A stretch of 55,164 nucleotides of DNA from Bacteroidota bacterium (lineage in GTDB: Bacteria > Bacteroidota > Ignavibacteria > UBA10030 > UBA8401): contig JAQCAB010000010.1 in assembly GCA_027622375.1 (NCBI GenBank), positions 1-55,164 of the forward strand. Reading direction: 5' to 3'. Both the position numbers and the translations under genes were made by a program. Below the pieces are notes generated by a model. That model searched no databases. It had not been told where the DNA came from and saw only the letters and a program-made list of their open reading frames with translations. This document shows positions 36,531-46,161 of this stretch, in pieces (the first letter of the stretch is position 1; each line of letters starts with the position of its first letter).

Positions 36531-38057
36531 ATGAGAAAAAAAGTATTACTTGGATCATTAAGTGGGGTTCTTCAAGTAACAATTACTTCAATTTTAATTT
36601 TTATAACAATAACTCTTTTTGTAGAAAAACTTGGAGTAGAGCAATATGGTATATTTTCTTTATTCGCTGTAATTGGAAATTTTAATTTACTTTTCAATTT
36701 TGGATTTAATACTTCCTTAATTAAATATCTGGTTGAACAAAAAAAATGTAAAAACTCAAATTATGATATCGTTACAGTTGCTATTGTATTTATTTTTATT
36801 TTATCAATTTTATGTATAGTAATTTTATTTAACCAAGAATTTATAATCAAAAATATTTTTGGCATTTCTTCAAAATTTATAAATGCCGAAATCAAAATAT
36901 TGTTTACCTCAATTTTGTTTTCAACTGTAATTGTTATGCTAGCGCAAATACCAGCAGCTGTAATTGATTCTTTGCAAAAAACTTATTTAACAAATTTATT
37001 GCAATTGTTTTATCAAATTCTAAATAAATCAACAATTATTGCAATTCTATTTATTAATCCTAAATTATATTTGATTGGTTTATATTCACTTGCAACAACA
37101 ATGATATGGTTTGCAGTTTTACTTTTTACTGCAATTAAAGAATGGAATTATTTTGAAATCTCAAATTATTATAAAAATATAAAATCTTCTTTTTATAAAC
37201 ATTTTAATTATGGTTTAAAAATTTATGGTAGCAATATTTTAGGATTTTTATATGAGCCTCTTACAAAAGTATTGATAAATCAATTTATTGGTTTAAGAGA
37301 AGTTGCGATATTTGAAATTGCAATGAGAATAAAAGGATTATTTTGGAGTTTATTAGAAAGATTGCTTTATCCCTTAACACCCTTAATAGGCAAAATTGAA
37401 AATAATTTAATGGTTATTAAATTAATTAGTGCAATTGAAAAAAAATTATTGTTGATCGGAATTTTATTTACTGCAATAAGTGTCAGTATAATTTCACAAG
37501 TAATAGAATTGTGGATAGGGAAAGAGATATATTTAATTAGTTTAACCTCAATTGCAATTTTAACAACATATATGCTGTTTTCAACTCCAATATTTCTAAC
37601 ATATCAATTTCTAATTATGAAAGGGCATCCTGAAAAAGTATTGAAAATTCAATTGGTAAATGTTTTAATGAATTATGGTTTAATAATTATAATGGTTCCT
37701 TATTTACAATATTGGGGAATTATTATTCCTTTTTGTTTAGCAATCTTTTGTTCGTTCATTTTAATTTTAAGATATCGCACACAATTAATTAATTCCAGAT
37801 TGATTGAAAATAAAAATGAATTATTAAATATTGCATTATTAGTTTTGTCTCTTCTAGTAGCAAATATTATAATTACCAATTTTCATTTCTCAAATTTAAT
37901 GCACATAACTCTAACTTTAATTTTAAATTTCATTCTATTTTTATTTATTTCAAGAAGTCAAAATATATTTACGAGTGAAGATTTAGATATGTTATTTGGA
38001 AATAATAACAAAATGAAAAATATTATTGGAAATATCTTAATCGCAAATCGAATATGA
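36531..38057 (+). CDS. Oligosaccharide flippase (Wzx-like, MOP superfamily), copy 1
   Basis: This 508-residue inner-membrane protein has about 14 hydrophobic helices and no soluble domain. Its N-terminus (GSLSGVLQVTITSILIFITITLF, then GVEQYGIFSLFAVIGNF) matches polysaccharide biosynthesis flippases, and the KVLINQFIGLREVAIFEIAMRI region is typical. It would flip lipid-linked repeat units to the periplasm. A second MOP flippase lies at 50137. The gene overlaps the FkbM methyltransferase gene by 4 bases (ATGA). Confidence 0.85.
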   Translation: MRKKVLLGSLSGVLQVTITSILIFITITLFVEKLGVEQYGIFSLFAVIGNFNLLFNFGFNTSLIKYLVEQKKCKNSNYDIVTVAIVFIFILSILCIVILFNQEFIIKNIFGISSKFINAEIKILFTSILFSTVIVMLAQIPAAVIDSLQKTYLTNLLQLFYQILNKSTIIAILFINPKLYLIGLYSLATTMIWFAVLLFTAIKEWNYFEISNYYKNIKSSFYKHFNYGLKIYGSNILGFLYEPLTKVLINQFIGLREVAIFEIAMRIKGLFWSLLERLLYPLTPLIGKIENNLMVIKLISAIEKKLLLIGILFTAISVSIISQVIELWIGKEIYLISLTSIAILTTYMLFSTPIFLTYQFLIMKGHPEKVLKIQLVNVLMNYGLIIIMVPYLQYWGIIIPFCLAIFCSFILILRYRTQLINSRLIENKNELLNIALLVLSLLVANIIITNFHFSNLMHITLTLILNFILFLFISRSQNIFTSEDLDMLFGNNNKMKNIIGNILIANRI

Positions 38058-38788
38058 AATCAATTAAATTATTTTTGCAGTTCTTGCTAAAAAAGTTTGG
38101 ATATCATTTTCAACCATTTTATACACTAAAAAAGCAAATTGAAATGGGGAAATATAAATGGTTGGAAGAATATAAAATTAAAACTCTTTTGGATGTAGGA
38201 GCAAACATTGGAGAGTTTTCAAATTTGATGAAACAAATTATTCATGATTTAAAAGTTTATGCTTTCGAACCAATCCATCAATGTTATTTTGAGTTAGAAA
38301 ATCTTAAAGAAAAATATAAAGACATAAATACTTTTAATTATGGATTAGGCGAAAATATTGAAGATAAAATAATATATAAAAATATATTTGCACCAAGCTC
38401 ATCACTTTTTATGATGAATGATTTACACGTTACAGCATTTCCATATACAAAAGATTTTATTGAAGAAAAGATTAAAATTGTAACTCTTGATTCTTTGTCA
38501 GATCAAATTAATTATGTACAAAACGTTCTTTTGAAGATTGATGTTCAGGGATTTGAAAAAAATGTTTTAAATGGCGCTAAGGAATCTTTAAATAAAATTG
38601 CTGTCATAATTATAGAAACGAGCTTTGAAAATTTATTTGAAGGTGGCGCACAATTTGATGAAATATATCAATTGTTAACTGAAAAAGGCTTTATTTATAA
38701 AGGTAATTATGATCAAATACATGATCCAAGAAATTGGAAAGTATTGCAAGCGGATGCAATATTTGTGAATTCGAATCTAATAAAATAA
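38054..38788 (+). CDS. FkbM-family methyltransferase
   Basis: The 244-residue protein has the SAM-binding LLDVGANIGEFSNLM at about 43-57, the acidic YAFEPI loop, and the FkbM hallmark LLKIDVQGFEKNVLNGAKESL. FkbM enzymes O-methylate hydroxyls of polyketides or sugars; in a polysaccharide locus it most likely methylates a sugar of the repeat unit. The position of methylation cannot be inferred. It lies in a tight run after the flippase, and the following GT2 gene starts two bases after its stop. Confidence 0.85.
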   Translation: MKSIKLFLQFLLKKFGYHFQPFYTLKKQIEMGKYKWLEEYKIKTLLDVGANIGEFSNLMKQIIHDLKVYAFEPIHQCYFELENLKEKYKDINTFNYGLGENIEDKIIYKNIFAPSSSLFMMNDLHVTAFPYTKDFIEEKIKIVTLDSLSDQINYVQNVLLKIDVQGFEKNVLNGAKESLNKIAVIIIETSFENLFEGGAQFDEIYQLLTEKGFIYKGNYDQIHDPRNWKVLQADAIFVNSNLIK

Positions 38789-38790
38789 TA

Positions 38791-39693
38791 ATGCCAAAAA
38801 TTGCAGCAGTAATTTTAAATTATAATTCGCATAAAGATGTTGAGAATTGTGTTAATTCTTTGTTGAGATATTCAAATGAAATAAATGAAATAATTATAGT
38901 TGATAATAATTCTAGAAAAGAAAGCCTCAATTATATTTTGAATAATATTAAAAACGTTCAAATTGTAAAACGAAGATTAAATGATGGTTATGCTGCTGGA
39001 AATAATGAAGGCATCAAAACTGCAATTTCTAATGGTGCTGATTATATTTTGATTATGAACCCTGATATCATTATTTCAGAAAATATTTTGAGACCATTAA
39101 TAGAAACATTAAGTGCAGATAGTAGTATTGGAATTGTTACCGGGAAAGCATATCTCAAATCAACTTCAAAAATTTATACTACAGGTGGTAAAATTAATTT
39201 TGCGTTATGCTCAGTTGTTCCACTTGCTACAAATCAAATCCATAAACCACAATTTGTAAAATTTATTTCTGGATGTTTGATGTTAATTAGAAAAGAAGTC
39301 ATTTTGGATATTGGCTACTTAGATGAAAAATATTTTATGTATTGTGAAGATTTAAAATTTTCATACGAAGTTAATAAAAAATTCAAACTATATTATCAAC
39401 CGGAATCTGTATTTTATCATGGTAGTGGTGCTGGTAACAAGCTTGAAGAATATTCTCCAATGTATCTTTATTATTCTACTCGTAATCGAATTTTATTTTT
39501 TACATCTGTTAACTCAAAGTTGAAAGTATATTTTTACTTAATTTCATTTATTTTAATTCTCTCAAAATTTGTACTATTAATATTTAGAAGTAGTAAAACT
39601 AATTCAAATCTCTCAATTCAAATCTCAGCTTTAGTAAATGGGTGGATCGATGGTCTAAAAAATGTGTCTGGTAAAAATATAAATTATATTTAA
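38791..39693 (+). CDS. GT2 glycosyltransferase (rhamnosyltransferase-like)
   Basis: I chose the ATG at 38791 (MPKIAAVILNYNS); a longer frame from 38734 would overlap the methyltransferase by 55 bases without homology. The 300-residue enzyme has the GT-A fold: ILNYNS start, IIIVDNNS, RRLNDGYAAGNNEGI, the metal-binding region ADYILIMNPDI, and FMYCEDLKFSYEV near 190-202. A C-terminal hydrophobic helix (VYFYLISFILILSKFVLLIF) probably ties it to the inner membrane. The motif set is closest to WbbL/rhamnosyltransferase-type GT2s, which would fit the dTDP-6-deoxysugar enzymes upstream, but donor and acceptor are unknown. Confidence 0.85.
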   Translation: MPKIAAVILNYNSHKDVENCVNSLLRYSNEINEIIIVDNNSRKESLNYILNNIKNVQIVKRRLNDGYAAGNNEGIKTAISNGADYILIMNPDIIISENILRPLIETLSADSSIGIVTGKAYLKSTSKIYTTGGKINFALCSVVPLATNQIHKPQFVKFISGCLMLIRKEVILDIGYLDEKYFMYCEDLKFSYEVNKKFKLYYQPESVFYHGSGAGNKLEEYSPMYLYYSTRNRILFFTSVNSKLKVYFYLISFILILSKFVLLIFRSSKTNSNLSIQISALVNGWIDGLKNVSGKNINYI

Positions 39694-39732
39694 ATGAACG
39701 AATTCTTATTTCTAAATACATCTTCGTTCATT
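39693..39732 (+). repeat. 10-base perfect inverted repeat in intergenic gap
   Basis: AATGAACGAA at 39693-39702 pairs perfectly with TTCGTTCATT at 39723-39732, across a 20-base AT-rich loop. The stem begins at the last base of the upstream stop codon. It sits in the only sizeable gap (58 bases) inside the glycosyltransferase run. There is no U-tract after it, only an A-run, so it is not a textbook terminator. It may be an mRNA processing or stability hairpin, or a remnant of an insertion event. Confidence 0.5.
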
Positions 39733-39751
39733 ATTCTCAAAAAAAATAATA

Positions 39752-40537
39752 ATGAATTCTAATTTGCGTTTTAGCATAATAACACCATCATTCAATCAAG
39801 GCAAATTTATAAGAGATACAATTGAATCTGTTCTAATGCAAAACTATCAGAATTTTGAACACATTGTAATCGATGGAGGCTCAACTGATAACACAATAAA
39901 TATCCTCCGAGAATATCCGCATCTAAAATGGGTTTCTGAAAAAGATAGTGGTCAAGCAAATGCAATTAATAAGGGATTCAAAATGGCAACTGGGAATATT
40001 TTTTCTTGGTTAAACTCTGATGATTATTACGAAAAAGATATTTTTAAAATTATTGCAAAATATTTTGAGGAAAATAAATCTTGTAATTTTCTTTATGGTG
40101 ATATTACTTATGTGGATGAAGATAAACAAAAGCTTTCTATGATTTCTGGAAACGAACTTAATTTTAAGAAACTATTAATAAATCCAGATTTAGTTAGACA
40201 ACCTAGCTCTTTTTGGAGGAAAGAAATTTTAAATACAATTGGTTTTTTAGATGAGTCTTTGAATATTGTGATGGATTACGATTATATTTTAAAAATATCG
40301 AATCAATATAAATTATGTCATCTTAAATCAAATCTAAGTTATTTCAGAACTTATTCAAAAAGTAAAACTACTAAAAATTACAAGGAACAAGCAATTGAAA
40401 TTAAAAAGGTTTGGAAAAAATTTCAATCTTCAATTTCTTTAAGACAAAATATTTTCTTTGGAATTAGATACTTTAATATAAATAAGTCAATTATTTATAA
40501 AATCTTAGATAAGATTATTCATTTAATCAAAAAATGA
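39752..40537 (+). CDS. GT2 glycosyltransferase
   Basis: The 261-residue GT-A enzyme has FSIITPSFNQGKFIRDTI at 7-24, HIVIDGGSTDNT, WVSEKDSGQANAINKG, and the metal-binding WLNSDDYY motif at about 87-94. The DxD-like SDD and the VRQPSSFWRKE acceptor region are as in WcaA-type GT2s. It lacks membrane helices, so it acts on the cytoplasmic face on the lipid-linked glycan. Donor sugar unknown. It overlaps the following GT4 gene by 4 bases. Confidence 0.87.
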   Translation: MNSNLRFSIITPSFNQGKFIRDTIESVLMQNYQNFEHIVIDGGSTDNTINILREYPHLKWVSEKDSGQANAINKGFKMATGNIFSWLNSDDYYEKDIFKIIAKYFEENKSCNFLYGDITYVDEDKQKLSMISGNELNFKKLLINPDLVRQPSSFWRKEILNTIGFLDESLNIVMDYDYILKISNQYKLCHLKSNLSYFRTYSKSKTTKNYKEQAIEIKKVWKKFQSSISLRQNIFFGIRYFNINKSIIYKILDKIIHLIKK

Positions 40538-41751
40538 ATAAAAGAATATTATTTATTTCGCATGATGGAAATTTATCTGGATCAATAATAAGTCTAAGTT
40601 ATTTAGTAAAAGCTTTTGTAAAAAAAAACTATGAGGTTTTTGTTTTACTTCCTAAAAAAGATAAATCTAAAAAATACTTAGAATTTTATGGGGCAAAATG
40701 CATTCATAATCCATTTTTATCTAAATATAGTTTTGGTTTGGATTTTCATTTTTCAGATGATTTTCCAATTGTATCAATAAAAGGTTTTGTATTTCTATTT
40801 CGTACAATTACAAAGTTTGTTTTTGGAATAATCGACTCATTAATAGCAATTTTAAAAGTAAATCCTTCATTGTTATACTTAAATGAATATGTTAATATAC
40901 ACTATGCAATTGTTAGTAAAATTTTAAGAATCCCAACAGTTTGTCACATTAGAAGTCAGTTTACAAAACCAAATTATAAAATTAGAAGAAAAATTATTAA
41001 CTGGTTAATTATAAATTTAAATAAACACATTTTTGTTATTTCGCAGATCGAGAAAGATCAATTTATAATAAATGAAAATGAATTAGGTAATAAAATCACA
41101 ATTGTCCCAGAGTTTTTAGACGAAAGAAATTTTACAGAAAATATCGATATCTCAAAAGAAAGGGATAATTTAAAAATTTCAAATGAGACATTTGTTGTAA
41201 CATTTTTGGGTGGTATCGAAGAAATTAAAGGCTCAATTGATTTTTTAAAAGCGTCAAATCTAATATTAAATGATTTAAAAAGTGATAATATTTATTTTAT
41301 TTTTGCAGGGAAAATAAATAAAATTAAGAATTATAATTACTTCCAAAAGTGTCATGAATTAATAATGAAGTTAGAAATCACAAAAAAAATTAAAATATTT
41401 CAAGAATTTTCCGAAGCCAAAAAACTTATCGCGATTAGTGATGTGCTTGTTTCATGTAATTCAATATCACATTTTTCAAGGCCAATTATTGAGGCATGGG
41501 CTTCAAATGTAGCTGTAATATCTTCTAGGACTGTTCATAGTTTACAATTGATTTCAGATAATGTTAACGGAATCTTTTACGAAATTGGAAATTATGAACA
41601 ATTAGCCAATAAAATTCTTGAATTAAAAACTAATTTAATTTTAAAAAATGAATTGAGAAAAAATGGAAAATTAACTGCTTTAAAAAGTTTTGGGATTGGA
41701 ATTAATGAGAATAAAGTTATAAATATTTGTGAAGAATTATTTTTGAAATAA
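40534..41751 (+). CDS. GT4 family glycosyltransferase
   Basis: This 405-residue GT-B enzyme starts MNKRILFISHDGNLSGSIISL, a glycogen-synthase-like Gly-rich N-terminal loop. The C-terminal half has TFVVTFLGGIEEIKGSIDFL and the donor-binding FSRPIIEAWASNVAVISSR block, in which the usual E-x7-E pattern is relaxed. It is expected to add a sugar from a nucleotide donor to the growing repeat unit at the inner membrane. Specificity cannot be read from the sequence. Confidence 0.83.
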   Translation: MNKRILFISHDGNLSGSIISLSYLVKAFVKKNYEVFVLLPKKDKSKKYLEFYGAKCIHNPFLSKYSFGLDFHFSDDFPIVSIKGFVFLFRTITKFVFGIIDSLIAILKVNPSLLYLNEYVNIHYAIVSKILRIPTVCHIRSQFTKPNYKIRRKIINWLIINLNKHIFVISQIEKDQFIINENELGNKITIVPEFLDERNFTENIDISKERDNLKISNETFVVTFLGGIEEIKGSIDFLKASNLILNDLKSDNIYFIFAGKINKIKNYNYFQKCHELIMKLEITKKIKIFQEFSEAKKLIAISDVLVSCNSISHFSRPIIEAWASNVAVISSRTVHSLQLISDNVNGIFYEIGNYEQLANKILELKTNLILKNELRKNGKLTALKSFGIGINENKVINICEELFLK

Positions 41752-41755
41752 AAAA

Positions 41756-42925
41756 ATGAAAATATTATTTTTGACACCACGAATTCCATTTCCACCATAC
41801 AGAGGTGATAAATTAAAAATTTATAATCTCATTAAAAACCTTTCAAAATCTAATGAAATTGTGTTAGTAAGTTTTGTTGAAAGACAAATTGAATTTGAAT
41901 ATAAAAAAGATCTTTTAAAGTACTGCAAACGAGTTGAACTAATTTATCTTCCAAAGTGGTTATCAGTATTAAAATCCATTTTGGTATTGATTAGTAATTA
42001 TCCATTTCAGATAAAATATTATTCTTCCAGAAAAATGAAAAATCTTGTAAATGATATTGTAAATGAAGAAAAGCCTGATGTTGTACATACACATCTATTG
42101 AGAATGGCTGAATACACAAAAGCTATTCCACACAAAAAAAGAATTCTTGATATTACTGATGCTTCCTCACTTTATTTGGATAGATTTCAAAAACAAACAA
42201 AAAATATATTTATCAAAATATTTATAAAGTGGGAAAAAAATAAAATGATAAAGTATGAAAATACAATTCTCAATTATGATAAAGTATTAGTCTGTTCATC
42301 AGTTGATAAAAATTATCTTTTAAATAGAATTCCAAATGCAAATATTTATATCACTCCAAATGGAATTGATTTAGAAGTATTTAAAAAATCAAAAACTCCG
42401 AAAATTAAAAACTCGATTATTTTTACTGGTAATATGTCATACTTTCCAAATATGGATGCTGTAGAATATTTTGTTAAAGATATTTTCCCAAAAATATTAA
42501 GTGTGATTGGAGATGCAACTTTTTATATCGTTGGTCAAAATCCATCATACAAAATTAAAAATTTAGCAACCTCAAATATTATTGTAACAGGTTTTGTAAA
42601 GGATATCAAAAGTGAATATTTAAAATCAGAAGTTGCAGTATCGCCAATTCGTTTTGGCGCAGGAACTTTAAACAAAATATTAGAACCACTATCTTTGGGT
42701 ATACCTGTAGTAGCAACATCAATTGGTTCTGAAGGATTTAATTTAGTAAATGGAAAAGAAATAATTATTACAGATAATTCTCAAGAAATGAGTGATTCAA
42801 TAATTAAAATATTAAAAAATAAAAAATATAGAGATGATTTAGGAACTCAAGCTGAAAAAAAAGTAAGAAAGTTATATGATTGGAAAAAAATATCAACTGA
42901 TTTAATAAATATTTACAATAATTAA
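41756..42925 (+). CDS. GT4 family glycosyltransferase
   Basis: The 389-residue GT-B enzyme opens with KILFLTPRIPFPPYRGDKLK, a Gly-Asp-Lys motif shared with the sugar transferases found in exopolysaccharide/PEP-CTERM loci. The C-terminal domain has VLVCSSVDKNYL, ITPNGIDLEVF, IIFTGNMSYFPNMDAVEYF, and SPIRFGAGTLNKILEPLSL with GIPVVATSIGSEGF (donor-binding E-x7-E region). It is expected to act on lipid-linked glycan. Like its neighbours it is close-packed: 4 bases after the previous stop and 4 before wecB copy 2. Confidence 0.87.
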   Translation: MKILFLTPRIPFPPYRGDKLKIYNLIKNLSKSNEIVLVSFVERQIEFEYKKDLLKYCKRVELIYLPKWLSVLKSILVLISNYPFQIKYYSSRKMKNLVNDIVNEEKPDVVHTHLLRMAEYTKAIPHKKRILDITDASSLYLDRFQKQTKNIFIKIFIKWEKNKMIKYENTILNYDKVLVCSSVDKNYLLNRIPNANIYITPNGIDLEVFKKSKTPKIKNSIIFTGNMSYFPNMDAVEYFVKDIFPKILSVIGDATFYIVGQNPSYKIKNLATSNIIVTGFVKDIKSEYLKSEVAVSPIRFGAGTLNKILEPLSLGIPVVATSIGSEGFNLVNGKEIIITDNSQEMSDSIIKILKNKKYRDDLGTQAEKKVRKLYDWKKISTDLINIYNN

Positions 42926-42929
42926 ATAA

Positions 42930-44021
42930 ATGAAAAAAATTCTTGTAATTGCAGGCACAAGACCAGAAATAATTAAACTCGCCCCAATAATTATTTTAGC
43001 AAAACAAAACTATAAAAATAAAATTAAAATTGAATTTTGTTTTACTGGGCAACATAAAAAAATGGCAGCAGTTGTTTTGAAGTTTTTTAATTTAAAACCA
43101 AATTATATTCTTTCAATTATGCAAGATTCACAATCTATTGACAATATTGCATCGCAAGTTTTTAATAAAATGCCAAAAATATTTGAATCTGCAAAGCCAG
43201 AAGTTGTTATTGTACAAGGAGATACAACTACAGCTGTAATGTCAGCAATTTGCGCTTTTCAAAATAAAATACCCATTGCGCATGTTGAAGCTGGATTAAG
43301 AACGTATAATTACAATTCACCTTTTCCCGAAGAGTTTAATCGTAAGACTATTTCGACTATTTCAAACTATAATTTTTGCCCGACTATAAAATCTAAAAAT
43401 AATTTATTGAAAGAGGGAATTATTAAATCAAAAATATATTTAGTTGGCAACACAGTGGTTGATGCAATAAAAATAATTATTAATAAAAATAGGAATCTAA
43501 AATTAACTGAAAAAAATAGAAATATAAAATCACCCTATATTTTAATAACAGCGCATCGTCGTGAAAGTTTTGGAAAAGAATTTGAAAATATTTGTTTTGC
43601 AATAAAAGAGTCAGCTTTAAAAAATCCAAATATTAATTTCGTTTATCCTGTACATTTGAATCCAAATGTTCAAAAGCCAGTAAAAAATATTTTAGAAAAA
43701 ATAAAAAATATAATTTTAATTGAACCAGTAAATTATTTGCAATTATTAACACTTATTAAAAACTCTCTTTTTGTTTTAACTGATTCGGGCGGAATTCAGG
43801 AAGAAGCTCCATCATTTAATAAATTTACAATCGTAATGAGAAAATTTACTGAACGAACTGAAAGTATCGATCTTGGTATTTCTGAATTAGTTGGTACCGA
43901 TCCACAAAAAATATGTAAAGCAATTGAACGACAAATTCAAAATCCATTCACAAAAAAAGTTATAAATCCTTTTGGAGATGGATTTGCAAGTGAAAGAATT
44001 TTAAAAATATTATCTAATTAG
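42930..44021 (+). CDS. UDP-GlcNAc 2-epimerase family (non-hydrolysing), copy 2
   Basis: The 363-residue protein carries the same fold signatures as copy 1: VIAGTRPEIIKLAPII, VQGDTTTAVMSAICAFQNKI, AHVEAGLRTYNYNSPFPEEFNR and DSGGIQEEAPSF. It diverges elsewhere, including the GLRTYNY and ERTESID segments that resemble classical WecB. It could be the true UDP-GlcNAc 2-epimerase, with copy 1 acting on a modified substrate, or the reverse. It is followed one base later by the initiating sugar transferase gene. Confidence 0.85.
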   Translation: MKKILVIAGTRPEIIKLAPIIILAKQNYKNKIKIEFCFTGQHKKMAAVVLKFFNLKPNYILSIMQDSQSIDNIASQVFNKMPKIFESAKPEVVIVQGDTTTAVMSAICAFQNKIPIAHVEAGLRTYNYNSPFPEEFNRKTISTISNYNFCPTIKSKNNLLKEGIIKSKIYLVGNTVVDAIKIIINKNRNLKLTEKNRNIKSPYILITAHRRESFGKEFENICFAIKESALKNPNINFVYPVHLNPNVQKPVKNILEKIKNIILIEPVNYLQLLTLIKNSLFVLTDSGGIQEEAPSFNKFTIVMRKFTERTESIDLGISELVGTDPQKICKAIERQIQNPFTKKVINPFGDGFASERILKILSN

Positions 44022-44022
44022 A

Positions 44023-45417
44023 ATGGATTTAACAAATAGAAAATATTTATTTGTTATAGATATTATCCTGCTCGGTCTATATTGGGTAGCCTATTATTTA
44101 TTAAGAACCAAAACAGGAGTATGGGAACTGAATGCAGAAATAGATTTACTTTTTCCAATGTTAGCAATAATAATTTATTGGATGTCAATTTTCTTTTTAT
44201 TCGGTTTATATCGCGCTCAACAAATAAAATCTCGCGCCGATGAATTTATTCAAATATTTAAAGCTGTTTCAATAGGTTCAATCCTGCTTTATATAATTGT
44301 CTTTGTAGATGATGGAAATTCAAATCAAAATCAACTAAGTAGAATTTTAATGATTTATCATTGGTTATTAATTTTAATTTTTGTTTCTCTAGGCAGAATT
44401 AGTTTTATAACCTATTTGCGTAAAATGTATTTGAAGGGAAAATTTTTACGTCAGGCATTAATTGTTGGTTGGGATAAAAAAGCAAAAGAACTTTTTGATG
44501 AATTAAATACTTTTCCGGCACTTGGATTAAAACTATTAGGATTTATTTCTCTTAAAAAAAGTACCGAACAAAGCATTTATAAATCCTCAAATTTATTGGG
44601 ACATATAGAAAATTTACCTGCAATAATTCAAAAGAAAAAAGTTTCTGAAATTATAATTGCACTTGAATCAACTGATCATGACAAACTTTTAAAAATTCTT
44701 GAACTTTGTGAACCATACAAAGTTAATTTTAAAATTATTCCCGACATGTATGATGTAATTAGTGGACAATTGAGAACAAATCAATTATATGGATTCCCAC
44801 TAATTGAAATATCTCATCGTCAAATGCAACCTTGGGAATCAGTTCTTAAAAGAATAATTGATATTATTTTTTCAACTATAATGCTTTTAATAACACTTCC
44901 ACTTTCAATTTTAATTTCAGTTGCAATAAAAATTGATTCTCGTGGACCAATATTTTTTAAACAAGAGCGAGTTGGTTGCGATGGAGATATTTTTATAATG
45001 CAAAAATTTAGAACAATGATTCACAATGCTGAATACGAAACTGGTCCAATTTGGTCAACTCAAAATGATATTAGAATTACAAAAATTGGATTATTTTTGA
45101 GAAGAACTAGATTGGATGAAATTCCACAACTCTTGAATGTATTAAAAGGAGAAATGAGTTTAGTTGGACCTCGTCCCGAGAGACCATATTTTGTTGAAAA
45201 ATTTAAAAAAGAAATCCCATTTTATTCAAGAAGATTAAAAGTTTTACCAGGAATTACAGGTTGGGCTCAAATAAAACAAGGTTATGATACCAATATTACT
45301 GATGTTAAAACAAAACTAAAATTTGACTTATATTACATCGAAAATATGTCACTAAGAATAGATTTAAAAATATTGTTCAACACATTTTACACAATGTTGA
45401 TGGGAAGAGGACAATAA
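44023..45417 (+). CDS. Polyprenyl-phosphate sugar phosphotransferase (WcaJ/WbaP-like, initiating PGT)
   Basis: The 464-residue polytopic enzyme has four or five N-terminal helices, a Rossmann-like CoA_binding_3 domain (ALIVGWDKKAKELFDEL at about 145-161), and a complete bacterial sugar-transferase domain. The latter contains a re-entrant helix (IDIIFSTIMLLITLPLSIL), FKQERVG, KFRTM, the catalytic-dyad region RRTRLDEIPQLLNVLKGEMS, LVGPRPE and PGITGWAQI. It transfers a sugar-1-phosphate to undecaprenyl phosphate, starting repeat-unit assembly. All catalytic motifs are intact, in contrast with the gutted copy fused to a GT2 two genes downstream. Confidence 0.92.
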   Translation: MDLTNRKYLFVIDIILLGLYWVAYYLLRTKTGVWELNAEIDLLFPMLAIIIYWMSIFFLFGLYRAQQIKSRADEFIQIFKAVSIGSILLYIIVFVDDGNSNQNQLSRILMIYHWLLILIFVSLGRISFITYLRKMYLKGKFLRQALIVGWDKKAKELFDELNTFPALGLKLLGFISLKKSTEQSIYKSSNLLGHIENLPAIIQKKKVSEIIIALESTDHDKLLKILELCEPYKVNFKIIPDMYDVISGQLRTNQLYGFPLIEISHRQMQPWESVLKRIIDIIFSTIMLLITLPLSILISVAIKIDSRGPIFFKQERVGCDGDIFIMQKFRTMIHNAEYETGPIWSTQNDIRITKIGLFLRRTRLDEIPQLLNVLKGEMSLVGPRPERPYFVEKFKKEIPFYSRRLKVLPGITGWAQIKQGYDTNITDVKTKLKFDLYYIENMSLRIDLKILFNTFYTMLMGRGQ

Positions 45418-45423
45418 AATATT

Positions 45424-46149
45424 ATGGCTACACAAAAACGTTCTCTTGTAATTATTCCAACTTATAATGAAGCAGAAAATATCAAAAATCTTATTTCTGA
45501 AATTCTTTCTCAAGGAAAAAATATTGAAGTACTTGTAGTTGATGATAATTCTAGCGACGGCACATCAAAAATTGTAAAAACTTTACATCAAAAAACAAAA
45601 AAAGTACATCTAATCGAGAGAGAAAAAAAAATGGGACTTGGAACTGCATATATTGCAGGATTCAAATATGCTTTACATCATGGTTTCGATTATATTTTTG
45701 AAATGGATGCAGATTTTTCTCACGATCCAAAAGAAATTCCAAATTTTCTATACGAGATTCAAAAATACGATTTAGTAATTGGTTCGCGATATATAAATGG
45801 TGTGAGTGTAGTTCACTGGCCAATTCGCAGATTACTTTTAAGTTACTTTGCAAATAAATATACACATTGGATTACAGGGCTTCCTTTGCGTGATGCAACT
45901 GCTGGTTTTAAATGTTTTAGAAGAGTTGTACTAGAAAATATTAAACTTGATAATGTAAAATCAAACGGATATTCATTTCAAATTGAAATGAATTTTAAAA
46001 CATGGTGGAAAGGATTTAATTTAAAAGAAATTCCAATAACATTCGTTGATAGAAGAAGAGGGCTTTCAAAAATGAATCGCAAAATTGTTTGGGAAGCTGT
46101 TTTTATGGTTTGGAAAATACGTTTACGCGCTATTTTTAATCGCTTGTAA
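45424..46149 (+). CDS. Polyprenol-phosphate mannosyl/glucosyl synthase-like GT2 (DPM1 type)
   Basis: The 241-residue GT2 matches the DPM1 group: SLVIIPTYNEAENIKNLI, LVVDDNSSDGTS, EREKKMGLGTAYIAGFKYAL, the DxD MDADFSHDPKEIP at about 98-110, VIGSRYINGVSV, DATAGFKCFRR and FVDRRRGLSKM. It has no C-terminal membrane domain. Such enzymes make polyprenyl-phosphate mannose or glucose, a donor for periplasmic glycosylation (protein O-glycosylation or glycan modification). In T9SS-bearing relatives, surface proteins are often glycosylated; a link here is inference. Confidence 0.87.
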   Translation: MATQKRSLVIIPTYNEAENIKNLISEILSQGKNIEVLVVDDNSSDGTSKIVKTLHQKTKKVHLIEREKKMGLGTAYIAGFKYALHHGFDYIFEMDADFSHDPKEIPNFLYEIQKYDLVIGSRYINGVSVVHWPIRRLLLSYFANKYTHWITGLPLRDATAGFKCFRRVVLENIKLDNVKSNGYSFQIEMNFKTWWKGFNLKEIPITFVDRRRGLSKMNRKIVWEAVFMVWKIRLRAIFNRL

Positions 46150-46161
46150 TTTATTCCAAAA

